Source of the DNA: Azospirillum sp051124815
GTDB lineage: Bacteria > Pseudomonadota > Alphaproteobacteria > Azospirillales > Azospirillaceae
Length of the DNA: 64,000 nt
Reading direction: 5' to 3'
Assembly (NCBI RefSeq): GCF_051124815.1
Contig: NZ_CP118487.1
Coordinates: 558,001 to 622,000 of the forward strand
Part shown: positions 1 to 8,393 of the stretch, piece after piece
Layout of the letters: every line of letters starts with the position of its first letter
Numbering within the stretch: position 1 is the first letter of the stretch
Program-made: the position numbers and the translations under genes
The notes under the pieces: model-generated
Seen by the model: only the letters and a program-made list of their open reading frames with translations
The model's database searches: none
What the model was told of the DNA's origin: nothing

Positions 1-123
1 GCCGCCCCAGCGCGCCGCCTCGTCCACCACCACCGGGCACAGGCCGGCGGCGACCAGCCGTTCCGCCGCGCGGATGCCGGCCGGGCCGGCGCCGACGATG
101 ACGGGAGGAAGATGTTCACTCAC
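1..123 (-). CDS. FAD-dependent oxidoreductase, N-terminal fragment (opine/amino-acid dehydrogenase type)
   Basis: Only the first 41 codons lie in the window; the gene runs off the left edge. The fragment starts with GTG and reaches a GAGPAG dinucleotide-binding loop near residue 11, followed by an acidic residue at the end of the second beta strand (VVVDEA), as in Rossmann flavoproteins that bind FAD. It overlaps the stop codon of the upstream 2Fe-2S gene (GTGA), so the two are translationally coupled. In known families a flavoprotein paired with a small 2Fe-2S protein is the alpha/gamma pair of octopine/nopaline oxidases, hydrogen cyanide synthase HcnAB and dye-linked proline dehydrogenases. 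The substrate cannot be read from this fragment. Confidence 0.75.
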   Translation of the reverse strand, partial: MSEHLPPVIVGAGPAGIRAAERLVAAGLCPVVVDEAARWGG

Positions 124-410
124 GAATTCCACTCCCCGCCGCTCACAAGGCGCATGCCGTCGGCGATGAAGGTGCCGCAGGCGCGCAGGCGCTCGCCCTC
201 CTCCGTCCGCACCCAGCAATCCTGGCAGGCGCCCATCATGCAGAAGCCGGCGCGCGGGCTGTCGGCGAACTCCGTCCGGCGCAGCCGCTCGCCATTGGTG
301 AGCATGGCGGTCATGACGGTGTCGCCCTCCAGCGCCTCCACCGGGCGCCCGTCGAGGGTAAAACGGACCACGCGCCGGCCCTGTTCGGCCACACGCTGCA
401 GCAAAGCCAT
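120..410 (-). CDS. (2Fe-2S)-binding small subunit of a flavin dehydrogenase
   Basis: 96-residue protein of the Fer2_4 type (HcnA/OoxA gamma-like, also the N-terminal module of sarcosine oxidase alpha). The iron-sulfur ligands are visible as C-x4-C-x2-C in the stretch FCMMGACQDC, with a further Cys in LRACGT. It begins with a short beta-grasp segment (VRFTLDGRPV). It is the fourth gene of a leftward operon after the ABC transporter genes and overlaps the FAD subunit by 4 bases. It probably passes electrons between the FAD subunit and the respiratory chain or another flavin. The identity of the oxidised amine is unknown. Confidence 0.8.
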   Translation of the reverse strand: MALLQRVAEQGRRVVRFTLDGRPVEALEGDTVMTAMLTNGERLRRTEFADSPRAGFCMMGACQDCWVRTEEGERLRACGTFIADGMRLVSGGEWNS

Positions 411-452
411 GATGACTGGTCTCCGAGGAGAAAGGACGGCCGGGACAAGAAC

Positions 453-1247
453 TCAGTGCTGGCCGACCAGGATGCGGTCCAACCCATAGACGCGGTCGAG
501 CAGAAGAACAGCGACCGCGGTGATGCCGATGATGAGGGCCGACACCGCCGCCATCATCGGGTCGATCGATTCGGTGGCGTACATGTACATCCGCACCGGC
601 AGCGTCACCGTGGACGGCGAGGTGATGAAGATGGACATGGTCAGCTCGTCGAAGCTGTTGATGAAGGCGATCAGCCAACCGCCGGTGACGCCGGGCAGGA
701 TCATCGGCAGGGTGACGCGGCGGAACACGGTGGCCTCGCTGGCGCCCAGCGAGAAGGCGGCCTGCTCCACGCTGCGGTCGAAGCCTGAAATCGCGGCGAT
801 CAGCAGGCGCATGACATAGGGCGTGACAATCACGATGTGCGCCGCCACCAGCCAGGCGAAGCTGCCCGTCGCACCGACGATGGCGAACAGCCGCAGCATC
901 GCCACGCCCAACACCAGATGCGGGATGATCAGCGGCGACAGGAACAGCGCGTTCAGGAAGCCGCGGCCGGGGAACTCCCAGCGGGTGATGGCGAGCGAGG
1001 CCGGCACCGCCAGCACCACCGCCAGCGTCGCCGACAGCACGGCCAGCCACAGGCTGTTCCAGAAGGACTGGACAAAATCCGGGTGGTGGAACACCGCCTC
1101 GAACCAGCGCAGCGAGAAGCCGCTGGTCGGCAGCGACAGCGTATTCTCCGGCGTGAAGGCGACGAGGCAGACGATGGCCAGCGGCGCCAGCATGAAGATG
1201 ACGACCAGAGTGTGGAAGATCAGGGCGACGGGTCCGTTGCGGGTCAT
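453..1247 (-). CDS. ABC transporter permease, PotC-like
   Basis: 264-residue inner-membrane permease of the spermidine/putrescine (MalFG-type) class with about six hydrophobic segments. The cytoplasmic EAA loop that contacts the ATPase is present as EQAAFSLGASEATVFRRV around residue 160. It is the third gene of the operon PotA-like, PotB-like, PotC-like, separated from the PotB-like gene by 7 bases. The family imports polyamines, opines, betaines or related amines. No periplasmic binding protein is in view, so it may lie beyond the left edge. The association with a flavin/2Fe-2S dehydrogenase suggests uptake followed by oxidation of an opine-like or N-methylated amino acid (inference). Confidence 0.85.
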   Translation of the reverse strand: MTRNGPVALIFHTLVVIFMLAPLAIVCLVAFTPENTLSLPTSGFSLRWFEAVFHHPDFVQSFWNSLWLAVLSATLAVVLAVPASLAITRWEFPGRGFLNALFLSPLIIPHLVLGVAMLRLFAIVGATGSFAWLVAAHIVIVTPYVMRLLIAAISGFDRSVEQAAFSLGASEATVFRRVTLPMILPGVTGGWLIAFINSFDELTMSIFITSPSTVTLPVRMYMYATESIDPMMAAVSALIIGITAVAVLLLDRVYGLDRILVGQH

Positions 1248-1254
1248 GGCATCC

Positions 1255-2151
1255 TCACCCCAGCCGGCGGCGGTAATGGCCTTCCACCAGACGGTGGTAG
1301 GTCAGCATGACGATCAGGTTGGCGATCAGCAGCAGTGCCGCGACGGCGGCTCCCATCGGCCAGTTCAGGTCGCTGAGATACTGGTCGTAGACCACCGTCG
1401 CGACCATCTTCAGCCGCCTCCCGCCCAGCAGGCCGGGGATGGCGAAGGCGCTGGCGCTGAGACCGAAGACGATCAGGCTTCCCGACAGGATGCCGGGCAG
1501 GATCTGCGGCGCCACAACCCGGACGATGGCCGTGCCGCGCGAGGCACCGAAGGACAGCGCCGCCTGCTCCACCGCCGGATCCAGCTTCTGCAGCGAGGTC
1601 CAGACCGGGATGACCATGAAGGGCAGCATGACGTGGACCAGCGCAACGATCACCGTACCCTCGGTGTAGAGCAGCCGCATGCGGCCGATGCCGAACGCCA
1701 TCAGCGCTGCGTTCACCGGACCTTCCGGCCCCAGCAGCATGCTCCAGCCGAAGGCGCGCACCACGACGGAAACCAGCAGCGGCGCCAGGATCACCAGCAG
1801 GAAGATCGACCGCCAGGGGTTGCTCATCCGGCTGAGGATGTAGGCTTCCGGCACACCGATCACCACACAGATGGCGGTCGCCAACGCCGAAATCCGGAAG
1901 GTGCGCAGGAAGATTTCCAGATAATACTCGTCGGTCAGGACCGACAGGTAATGCTCCAGCGTGAAGCCGCCGGTGCGCCCGGTCGCGTAGTCGAACTGGT
2001 TGAAGGACAAGAGCGCCGTCAGGAACAGCGGGATCAGCACCAGCGCTGCGAACAGCAGGACCGCCGGCGCCGACAGGAAAAGCGGCGCGGTGGGGAACCG
2101 GCGCTCCGGCGTCTCGTCGCTGGATACCGCCTCGGGAACCGTGGCGCTCAT
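1255..2151 (-). CDS. ABC transporter permease, PotB-like
   Basis: 298-residue permease with about six membrane segments and an N-terminal cytoplasmic tail of about 25 residues. The EAA loop appears as EQAALSFGASRGTAIVRVV near residue 200. Its start overlaps the end of the ATPase gene by 4 bases, a coupled arrangement, so the stoichiometry is probably one PotB plus one PotC plus two PotA subunits. It belongs to the polyamine/opine subclass of ABC importers. Nothing in the sequence distinguishes the substrate. Confidence 0.85.
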   Translation of the reverse strand: MSATVPEAVSSDETPERRFPTAPLFLSAPAVLLFAALVLIPLFLTALLSFNQFDYATGRTGGFTLEHYLSVLTDEYYLEIFLRTFRISALATAICVVIGVPEAYILSRMSNPWRSIFLLVILAPLLVSVVVRAFGWSMLLGPEGPVNAALMAFGIGRMRLLYTEGTVIVALVHVMLPFMVIPVWTSLQKLDPAVEQAALSFGASRGTAIVRVVAPQILPGILSGSLIVFGLSASAFAIPGLLGGRRLKMVATVVYDQYLSDLNWPMGAAVAALLLIANLIVMLTYHRLVEGHYRRRLG

Positions 2152-3242
2152 CCCGTCACCTCGAGCGCCACGTCCGGCGCCTCCGCCATGGCGCCGCGAT
2201 GGACGCGCACGACCGACGGCGACCAGTCCAGCCCGACCGTCGCGCCCTGCTCCGCCGGGGTGGAGCCGTCATTCGGCGTCACCACCATCAGCGTGCCGAG
2301 CGGCCCGTCGATGTGATAGAGCCACTGGCTGCCCAGGAAGAAGCGGTCGGCGACACGGCCGGTCAGCAACCCGTTCGTCGGAACGGTCAGGTGCAGCTTC
2401 TCCGGCCGGATGCACAGCGTCACCGTGTCACCCACCGACAGGCCGGCGGTCTCCACCGGAACGGCGATGCCGGCCAGCGACACCGTGGCGCCGGCACCGG
2501 TCGCCGTGGTCACCTTGCCGGGCAGCAGGTTGGTCTTGCCGACGAAGCGGGAGATGAACTCCGTCTCCGGATGCTCGTAGATGCGATAGGGCTGGTCGAT
2601 CTGGGTGATGCGCCCGGCTTCCATCACGACGACGCGGTCACTGATCGAAAAGGCTTCCGCCTGATCGTGCGTGACCATCACGGTGGTGGTGCCGACCTTG
2701 CGCTGAATCTCGCGCAGTTCGAACTGCATCGCCTCGCGCAGCTTGGCGTCCAGATTCGACAGCGGCTCGTCCAACAGCAGGACCGGCGGGCGGATCACCA
2801 GGGCGCGGGCCAGAGCCACGCGCTGACGCTGGCCGCCCGACAGCTCGCGCGGGTAGCGCTTGGCGTAGGGGGAGAGATGGACCAGCGACAGCGCCTCTTC
2901 CACGCGGGGCTTGCGCTCGCCCTTGGGCACGCGCTGCATCTCCAGCCCGAAGCTGACATTGTCGAACACGGTCATGTGCGGGAACAGCGCATAGCTCTGG
3001 AACACGATGCCCAGCCCGCGGCTGTTGGCCTTGGCCCGCGTGATGTCGCGGCCGTCCAGCCTGATCGTGCCGGCCGACGGTTCGACGAAACCGGCGATCA
3101 TCTGCAGGGTCGTGGTCTTGCCGCAGCCCGACGGCCCCAGCAGAGAGACGAACTCCCCCTTTTCCACCGACAGCGAGACATCGCCGACCGCGGTCAGCGG
3201 GCCGTAACGCTTGGTGATGTTTTTCAATTCGAGGAACGACAC
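2148..3242 (-). CDS. ABC transporter ATP-binding protein, PotA-like
   Basis: 364-residue importer ATPase. The Walker A motif is GPSGCGKTTT (about residues 36-45), the signature is LSGGQRQRVALARAL, the Walker B motif is LLLDEPLSNLD, and the switch His follows in VTHDQAEA. The last 120 residues form a TOBE-type domain, as in PotA/UgpC/MalK. It is the first gene of the leftward operon, and its promoter must lie in the 188-base divergent region shared with the IclR gene. That region holds IclR-like inverted repeats, so the operon is probably controlled by that regulator. Confidence 0.88.
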   Translation of the reverse strand: MSFLELKNITKRYGPLTAVGDVSLSVEKGEFVSLLGPSGCGKTTTLQMIAGFVEPSAGTIRLDGRDITRAKANSRGLGIVFQSYALFPHMTVFDNVSFGLEMQRVPKGERKPRVEEALSLVHLSPYAKRYPRELSGGQRQRVALARALVIRPPVLLLDEPLSNLDAKLREAMQFELREIQRKVGTTTVMVTHDQAEAFSISDRVVVMEAGRITQIDQPYRIYEHPETEFISRFVGKTNLLPGKVTTATGAGATVSLAGIAVPVETAGLSVGDTVTLCIRPEKLHLTVPTNGLLTGRVADRFFLGSQWLYHIDGPLGTLMVVTPNDGSTPAEQGATVGLDWSPSVVRVHRGAMAEAPDVALEVTG

Positions 3243-3338
3243 GGGGGAATTCTCCCTCTTGCGACACTTGGCCTCGGTCTCCGGGCCTCACCTGTTGCCC
3301 CGATGGTTCCGCCGCGCCCCCGGTCGCGTCAATCCGGT

Positions 3339-3385
3339 TTTTCCATAGACAGAAAAGATTTTGCAAAAGCTTCCGATATACGGAA
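3339..3385. promoter_or_regulatory. Candidate IclR operator pair between PotABC operon and iclR
   Basis: The divergent intergenic region holds TTCCGATATACGGAA at 3371-3385, an inverted repeat with 5-base arms TTCCG/CGGAA and a 5-base spacer. A second AT-rich inverted repeat with arms TTTTC/GAAAA lies at 3339-3356. IclR proteins typically bind short palindromes of this size in divergent promoters. The first site ends 3 bases before the upstream ATG at 3389, which argues that translation starts at the later ATG at 3431. Confidence 0.5.
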
Positions 3386-3430
3386 TAGATGGGGCAGCAA
3401 ACATCACCGACTTTCAGGCCGAGGCTGAAA

Positions 3431-4288
3431 ATGAGCGCCGACACCCGCAGCAAGGGGAACGAGAATGCCGGGGCCGAAGAGGCGGGCGGCAAGTCCAGCC
3501 TGCAACGCGGGCTGGCGATCCTGCGCCTGCTCGCCTCCTCCAATGAGACGGGGGCGCGGCTGACCGACATTTCACGGGCACTCGACCTCACCCCGCCGAC
3601 CGTCCATCGCCTGCTGAAAATCCTGGTCGAGGAGGGAATGGCGGAGGCCGACAAGGCGACCAAGCGCTACCGGCTGGGCATCGACCTGTTCGGTCTGGCG
3701 GCCCAGGCCGGCAACCCGAACAACCTGCGCGACATCTGCCGGCCGATCCTGCTGCGCCTGTCGGCGACCCTGCGCGACACCATCTTCCTGCTGGTGCGCA
3801 GCGGCTTCGACGCGGTGTGCCTGGACCGCAGCGAGGGGCCCTTCCCCATCCGCTCCTTCACCGGCGACATCGGCGGCCGGGTGACGCTGGGCGTCGGCCA
3901 GGGCAGCCTCGCCATCATGGCCTTCCTGCACGAGGAGGAGCGGGAGGAGGTGATCCGCTTCAACCTGCCGCGCATGCAGGGCGTCGGCATCATCGACGAG
4001 GTCTATCTGCGCACGGAAATCGCGCGGGTGCGGGATCTGGGCTATGCCAGCCGTTCCACCGGCCTGCTGCCGGGCATGTCCGGCGTGGCGGTGCCGGTGC
4101 TGGACCGCGACGGCCATGCGGTGGCGGCGCTCAGCGTCGGCACGATCAGCGAGCGGCTGAACGAGGAACGGCTGCCGGTGGTCGTCGACATCCTTAAGCG
4201 CGAATCGGCCGCCATCAGCCGCCAATTGAACCCCTTCGATCCCGTCCTGCGCCGCCCGGCGGCGGTGCTGGGCGGCGGCCCGGCATGA
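3431..4288 (+). CDS. IclR-family transcriptional regulator
   Basis: About 285 residues with the usual IclR layout: an N-terminal winged helix-turn-helix (LQRGLAILRLLASS, then LTDISRALDLTPPTVHRLLKIL) and a C-terminal effector-binding GAF-like domain ending in a typical VLDRDGHAVAALSVGTISERL segment. I chose the ATG at 3431 because the alternative ATG at 3389 abuts a palindromic operator; the longer form would add 14 residues without domain content. It is divergent from the PotABC/dehydrogenase operon and probably controls it and itself. Its stop codon overlaps the start of the DUF2256 gene (ATGA). The effector is unknown. Confidence 0.88.
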   Translation: MSADTRSKGNENAGAEEAGGKSSLQRGLAILRLLASSNETGARLTDISRALDLTPPTVHRLLKILVEEGMAEADKATKRYRLGIDLFGLAAQAGNPNNLRDICRPILLRLSATLRDTIFLLVRSGFDAVCLDRSEGPFPIRSFTGDIGGRVTLGVGQGSLAIMAFLHEEEREEVIRFNLPRMQGVGIIDEVYLRTEIARVRDLGYASRSTGLLPGMSGVAVPVLDRDGHAVAALSVGTISERLNEERLPVVVDILKRESAAISRQLNPFDPVLRRPAAVLGGGPA

Positions 4289-4464
4289 GAGGGGTCAGGA
4301 AGGCCGACCTGCCGGCCAAGACCTGTCCAGTCTGCAACCGCCCCTTCACATGGCGCAAGAAGTGGGAGCGGGTGTGGGACGAGGTGAAATACTGCTCCGA
4401 CCGCTGCCGCGCCGATGCCCGCAGACGCGGTCAGCCGCCAGCGGACGGCTCGCCGCGATCCTGA
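4285..4464 (+). CDS. DUF2256 small zinc-ribbon-like protein
   Basis: 59-residue protein overlapping the iclR stop codon by 4 bases. It carries two Cys pairs, C-x2-C (CPVC) and C-x3-C (CSDRC), separated by a Trp-rich stretch (WRKKWERVWDEVKY). This matches the DUF2256 family, thought to be a small metal-binding protein. In other bacteria DUF2256 genes often sit near photolyase/cryptochrome genes; none is seen here. The function is unknown. Confidence 0.75.
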   Translation: MRGVRKADLPAKTCPVCNRPFTWRKKWERVWDEVKYCSDRCRADARRRGQPPADGSPRS

Positions 4465-4718
4465 CCGAACCGTCAGGAAGGATTGCCCTTTATTCAATCA
4501 CATGCCAGCATTCTGAACAGCCGGGGGCTTGTGCCTGCGAGATGGGCAGCAGTCCCGGCGGATGGCATTTCCGTTGCATTCGAAATTGCGGCCGTACGGG
4601 TCCGTGGATTTACGGGCACATTCCCGAGTATTCATGACTCCGGCGGCTCTGCCACGCTGCCGCCGGCGGCGGCGGCCAACGGTACGCGACCAACGATACT
4701 CAGCGACGAAGGGGACTC

Positions 4719-5762
4719 ATGATGTCGGTTCGGGGGATGGGGGATCGGGCGATGACGGTTATGGGAATGACGCGCCGCGCGGTGCTGTGCGGCGTGGCTG
4801 CGGTCGCTTTCGCGGCGGCTGTCGGCGGCTCCCTGCCGGCATTCGCGGAAGGCAAGCTGAAGGTCGCCGGCATCTACACCGTGCCGATCGAGCAGCAGTG
4901 GGTCAGCCGCATCCATGTCGCGCTGAAGGCTGCCGCCGACCGTGGCGAGATCGAGTATGTCTGGGCCGAGTCCGTCGCCAACACCGACTATGAGCGCGTG
5001 ATGCGCCAGTATGCCGAGGCCGGCCAGCAGCTGGTCTTCGGCGAGGTGTTCGGGGTGGAGCGCGCCGCCCGCGCCGTCGCCAAGGACTATCCGAAGACCG
5101 CCTTCGTCATGGGCTCCAGCTTCAAGCCGCAGGAACCGAACTTCTCGGTCTTCGACAACTACATCCAGGAGCCGGCCTATCTCAGCGGCATGGTTGCCGG
5201 CGGCATGACCAAGTCGAACATGATCGGCATGGTCGGCGGCTATCCGATCCCCGAAGTCAACCGCCTGATGAACGCCTTCATGGAAGGCGCCAAGGAGGTC
5301 AATCCGCAGGTCAAGTTCTCGGTCAGCTTCATCGGCTCCTGGTTCGACCCGCCGAAGGCCAAGGAAGCCGCCTTCGCCATGATCGACCGCGGCGCCGACG
5401 TGATGTATGCCGAGCGCTTCGGCGTGTCCGACGCCGCCAAGGAGCGCAAGGTGCTCGCCATCGGCAACGTCATCGACACCCAGCCGCAATATCCCGACAC
5501 CGTCGTCGCCAGCGCCCTGTGGCACATGGAACCGTCGGTGGAGCGCGCCATCGCCGCGGTGAAGGCCGGCAGCTACAAGGCCGAGGATTACGGCCCCTTC
5601 AGCATGATGGCGCACAAGGGCTCCAGCCTGGCGCCGCTCGGCACCTTCGAGTCGAAGGTCCCGGACGCGATCAAGGCGAAGGTGAAGGAGCGCGAGCAGC
5701 AGATCCGCGACGGCAAGTTCACCGTTAAGGTCAACGACGCCGAGCCGAAGTCGACGATGTGA
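4719..5762 (+). CDS. BMP-family ABC transporter substrate-binding protein (nucleoside type)
   Basis: 347-residue periplasmic protein of the basic membrane protein / PnrA family. It has an N-terminal signal peptide (about residues 17-43, MTRRAVLCG followed by an Ala-rich core and PAFAEG) without a lipobox. A strong ribosome-binding site (AAGGGG) precedes the ATG at 4719; a later Met at residue 17 is the alternative start. Family members bind purine nucleosides or nucleobases. It heads a five-gene operon with an ATPase, two permeases and a CodA-type deaminase, which supports uptake of a nucleobase or nucleoside for catabolism. The stop overlaps the next start. Confidence 0.87.
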   Translation: MMSVRGMGDRAMTVMGMTRRAVLCGVAAVAFAAAVGGSLPAFAEGKLKVAGIYTVPIEQQWVSRIHVALKAAADRGEIEYVWAESVANTDYERVMRQYAEAGQQLVFGEVFGVERAARAVAKDYPKTAFVMGSSFKPQEPNFSVFDNYIQEPAYLSGMVAGGMTKSNMIGMVGGYPIPEVNRLMNAFMEGAKEVNPQVKFSVSFIGSWFDPPKAKEAAFAMIDRGADVMYAERFGVSDAAKERKVLAIGNVIDTQPQYPDTVVASALWHMEPSVERAIAAVKAGSYKAEDYGPFSMMAHKGSSLAPLGTFESKVPDAIKAKVKEREQQIRDGKFTVKVNDAEPKSTM

Positions 5763-7348
5763 CGCCCGGCGCATCAGCAATGTCATCACCCGTGAAAGGC
5801 GGGCCGGAGGTCGTCCTCCGGCTCGCCGGTATTTCCAAGCGGTTCGGCCCGCTGCTCGCCAACGACGACATCTCGCTGACGCTCCGCGCCGGCGAGGTGC
5901 TGGCCCTGCTGGGCGAGAACGGGGCCGGCAAGACCACGCTGATGAACATCCTCTTCGGCCATTATGTCGCCGACGAGGGGAGCATCGAGGCGTTCGGCCG
6001 CCCGCTGCCGCCGGGCTCGCCTCGCGCGGCGCTGGAGGCCGGCATCGGCATGGTCCATCAGCATTTCACGCTGGCGGACAATCTGTCGGTGCTGGACAAC
6101 ATCGCGGTCGGGACGGAGTCGCTGTGGCGCTGGCGCTCCGACCGGGGCGCCGCCCGCCGCCGGCTGCTCGACCTCTCCCAGCGCTTCGGGCTGGAGGTGC
6201 GGCCGGACGCGCTGGTCGGCGAGCTGTCGGTCGGCGAGCGCCAGCGGGTCGAGATCCTCAAGGCGCTCTACCGCGACGCCCGCATCCTGATCCTGGACGA
6301 GCCGACCGCGGTGCTGACCCCTCAGGAATCGGCCGGGCTGTTCGAGACGCTGCGGCGGCTGACCGCCGACGGGCTGGCCGTCGTCTTCATCAGCCACAAG
6401 ATGAACGAGGTCTTCGCCGCCAGCGACACCGTCGCCGTTCTGCGCGCCGGCAAGCTGGTCGCCACCCACGCCACCGCCTCCACCGACCGCGCCAAGCTGG
6501 CCGAGCTGATGGTCGGCCGCAGCGTCAAGCCGCCGGCCCCCACCCCGCTCAGCCCCGGCGAGCCGGTGCTGGAACTGGCGGGCGTCACCGTCGCCTCCGG
6601 CCATGGCCGCCCGTTGCTGGACGGCGTCGACCTGACGGTGCGGCGCCATCAGGTGGTCGGCATCGCCGGCGTGTCCGGCAACGGCCAGACGGCGCTTGCC
6701 GAGCTGGTCAGCGGGCTGATCCGTCCCGACACCGGCCGGCTGTCCTTGAAAGGCGGCGTGGTGGAGCATGGCGACCCGGCGGACATGGTCCGGCGCGGCG
6801 TCGCCCGCATCCCGGAGGACCGCCACAGCGCCGGTCTGGTCGGCGCCATGGCGGTGTGGGAGAACCTGATCGCCGAGCGCTATCACGACTCCGCCTTCTC
6901 CCGTTTCGGCGTGCTGCGGCGGGGTGCGGCGCGGAGCTACGCCCGCAAGGTGATCGAGGAGTTCGACGTCCGCTGTCCCGGTCCCGATGCCCGCACGCAG
7001 CTGCTGTCGGGCGGCAACATGCAGAAGCTGATCCTGGGCCGGACGCTGGCCCATGGTCCGGACCTGATCCTGGCAAGCCAGCCGACGCGTGGTCTCGACA
7101 TCGGCGCGGTGTCCTACGTCCATAGCCGTCTGCTCGACGCCCGCGCCGCCGGAGCCGGCGTCCTGCTGATCTCCGAGGATCTGGACGAGATCCTGGCCCT
7201 GGCCGACTGCATCACCGTCGCCTATCTCGGGCGCCTCACCCCGCTGCTGCCGCATGACCGGGTGTCGGTCAGCCAGCTCGGCCTGCTGATGGCCGGGCAT
7301 TGGGACATCCTGCGCGACATCCTGCCGGAGACCACAGATGCGGCTTGA
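5759..7348 (+). CDS. ABC transporter ATP-binding protein with two ATPase domains (nucleoside/sugar type)
   Basis: 529 residues with two tandem ABC domains, as in RbsA/YufO-type ATPases. The first domain has the Walker A motif LGENGAGKTTLMN and a signature-like LSVGERQRVEILKAL. The second has a degenerate Walker A (GVSGNGQTAL) and the signature LSGGNMQKLILGR. Unequal domains of this type are normal for the family. The GTG at 5759 overlaps the binding-protein stop; an ATG 21 bases later is an alternative start. It energises the two permeases that follow. Confidence 0.88.
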   Translation: MTPGASAMSSPVKGGPEVVLRLAGISKRFGPLLANDDISLTLRAGEVLALLGENGAGKTTLMNILFGHYVADEGSIEAFGRPLPPGSPRAALEAGIGMVHQHFTLADNLSVLDNIAVGTESLWRWRSDRGAARRRLLDLSQRFGLEVRPDALVGELSVGERQRVEILKALYRDARILILDEPTAVLTPQESAGLFETLRRLTADGLAVVFISHKMNEVFAASDTVAVLRAGKLVATHATASTDRAKLAELMVGRSVKPPAPTPLSPGEPVLELAGVTVASGHGRPLLDGVDLTVRRHQVVGIAGVSGNGQTALAELVSGLIRPDTGRLSLKGGVVEHGDPADMVRRGVARIPEDRHSAGLVGAMAVWENLIAERYHDSAFSRFGVLRRGAARSYARKVIEEFDVRCPGPDARTQLLSGGNMQKLILGRTLAHGPDLILASQPTRGLDIGAVSYVHSRLLDARAAGAGVLLISEDLDEILALADCITVAYLGRLTPLLPHDRVSVSQLGLLMAGHWDILRDILPETTDAA

Positions 7349-8387
7349 ACCGCGCACCGATACCCCGCTCGCCCTGCGGCTGCTGGCGCCGGTCGGCGCC
7401 GTGGTCGCGGCGCTGGCGCTCTGCGCCCTGCTGGTCGCCTGGACCGGCGCCCCGGTGCTGCGCGCCTATGGCCTGCTGTTCGAGGGGGCCGTCGGCTCCC
7501 GCTTCGCCCTGACCGAGACGCTGACCCGCGCCACCCCGCTGATCCTGACGGGGCTTGCCGCCGCCGTCGCCTTCCGCGCCAAGCTCTGGAACATCGGGGC
7601 GGAGGGGCAGCTCTACATGGGGGCGCTGGCCGCCGTGGTGGTGGGCGGAGGCATGCTCGACCTGCCGGCCTGGGCGCTGATCCCGGTGGCGATGATCGCC
7701 GGCATGGCGGCCGGCGGCGTCACGCTGCTCGGTCCCGCCGTGCTGAAGGTCCGTTTCGGCGTCGACGAGGTGGTGACCACCCTGCTGCTGAACTTCGTCG
7801 TGCTTCTGCTGGTGTCGATGCTGCTGGAAGGGCCCTTGAAGGACCCGATGGGCATGGGCTGGCCGCAGTCGGCGCCGATCGTCGAGGCGGCGGAACTGCC
7901 CAAGCTGGTGGCGCGCACCCGGCTGCATGCCGGATTCGCCATCGCGCTCGGCCTTTCGGTTCTGCTGTGGCTGGTCGACACCCGCACCATCTGGGGCTAC
8001 GAGAACCGCGCGGTCGGCGCCAACCCGCGCGCCGCCGCCTTCGCCGGCATGCCGGTGAAGAGGATCATGCTGCGCACCGCCCTGCTGTCGGGCGGGCTCG
8101 CCGGGCTGGCCGGGGCGGCGGAGGTCTGCGGACTGAAGGGATACCTGACGCTCGACCTGTCGCCCGGCTTCGGATACAGCGGCATCGTCGTCGCCATGCT
8201 GGCGCAGCTGCATCCCATCGGCGTGGTGGGGGCGGCGCTGTTCATCGCCGGCATCTTCGTCGGCGCCGACGCCATGAGCCGCGCCATGCCGGTTCCCAAC
8301 TACATCGCCGACGTCCTGGTCGCCGCCAGCCTGCTCTGCATGCTGGTTGCCGGGCTGCTGGCGCGCTACCGGCTGCGGCGGGGGTAA
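7338..8387 (+). CDS. ABC transporter permease (BMP/nucleoside family, YufP-like)
   Basis: 349-residue membrane protein of the RbsC/BPD_transp_2 family. It has about nine or ten hydrophobic segments and the conserved periplasmic/loop motif KLWNIGAEGQLYMG near residue 80. The gene overlaps the ATPase gene by 11 bases, so translation is coupled. Together with the next gene it should form a heterodimeric channel for the BMP-type importer. Confidence 0.86.
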   Translation: MRLEPRTDTPLALRLLAPVGAVVAALALCALLVAWTGAPVLRAYGLLFEGAVGSRFALTETLTRATPLILTGLAAAVAFRAKLWNIGAEGQLYMGALAAVVVGGGMLDLPAWALIPVAMIAGMAAGGVTLLGPAVLKVRFGVDEVVTTLLLNFVVLLLVSMLLEGPLKDPMGMGWPQSAPIVEAAELPKLVARTRLHAGFAIALGLSVLLWLVDTRTIWGYENRAVGANPRAAAFAGMPVKRIMLRTALLSGGLAGLAGAAEVCGLKGYLTLDLSPGFGYSGIVVAMLAQLHPIGVVGAALFIAGIFVGADAMSRAMPVPNYIADVLVAASLLCMLVAGLLARYRLRRG

Positions 8388-8393
8388 GGGGCC

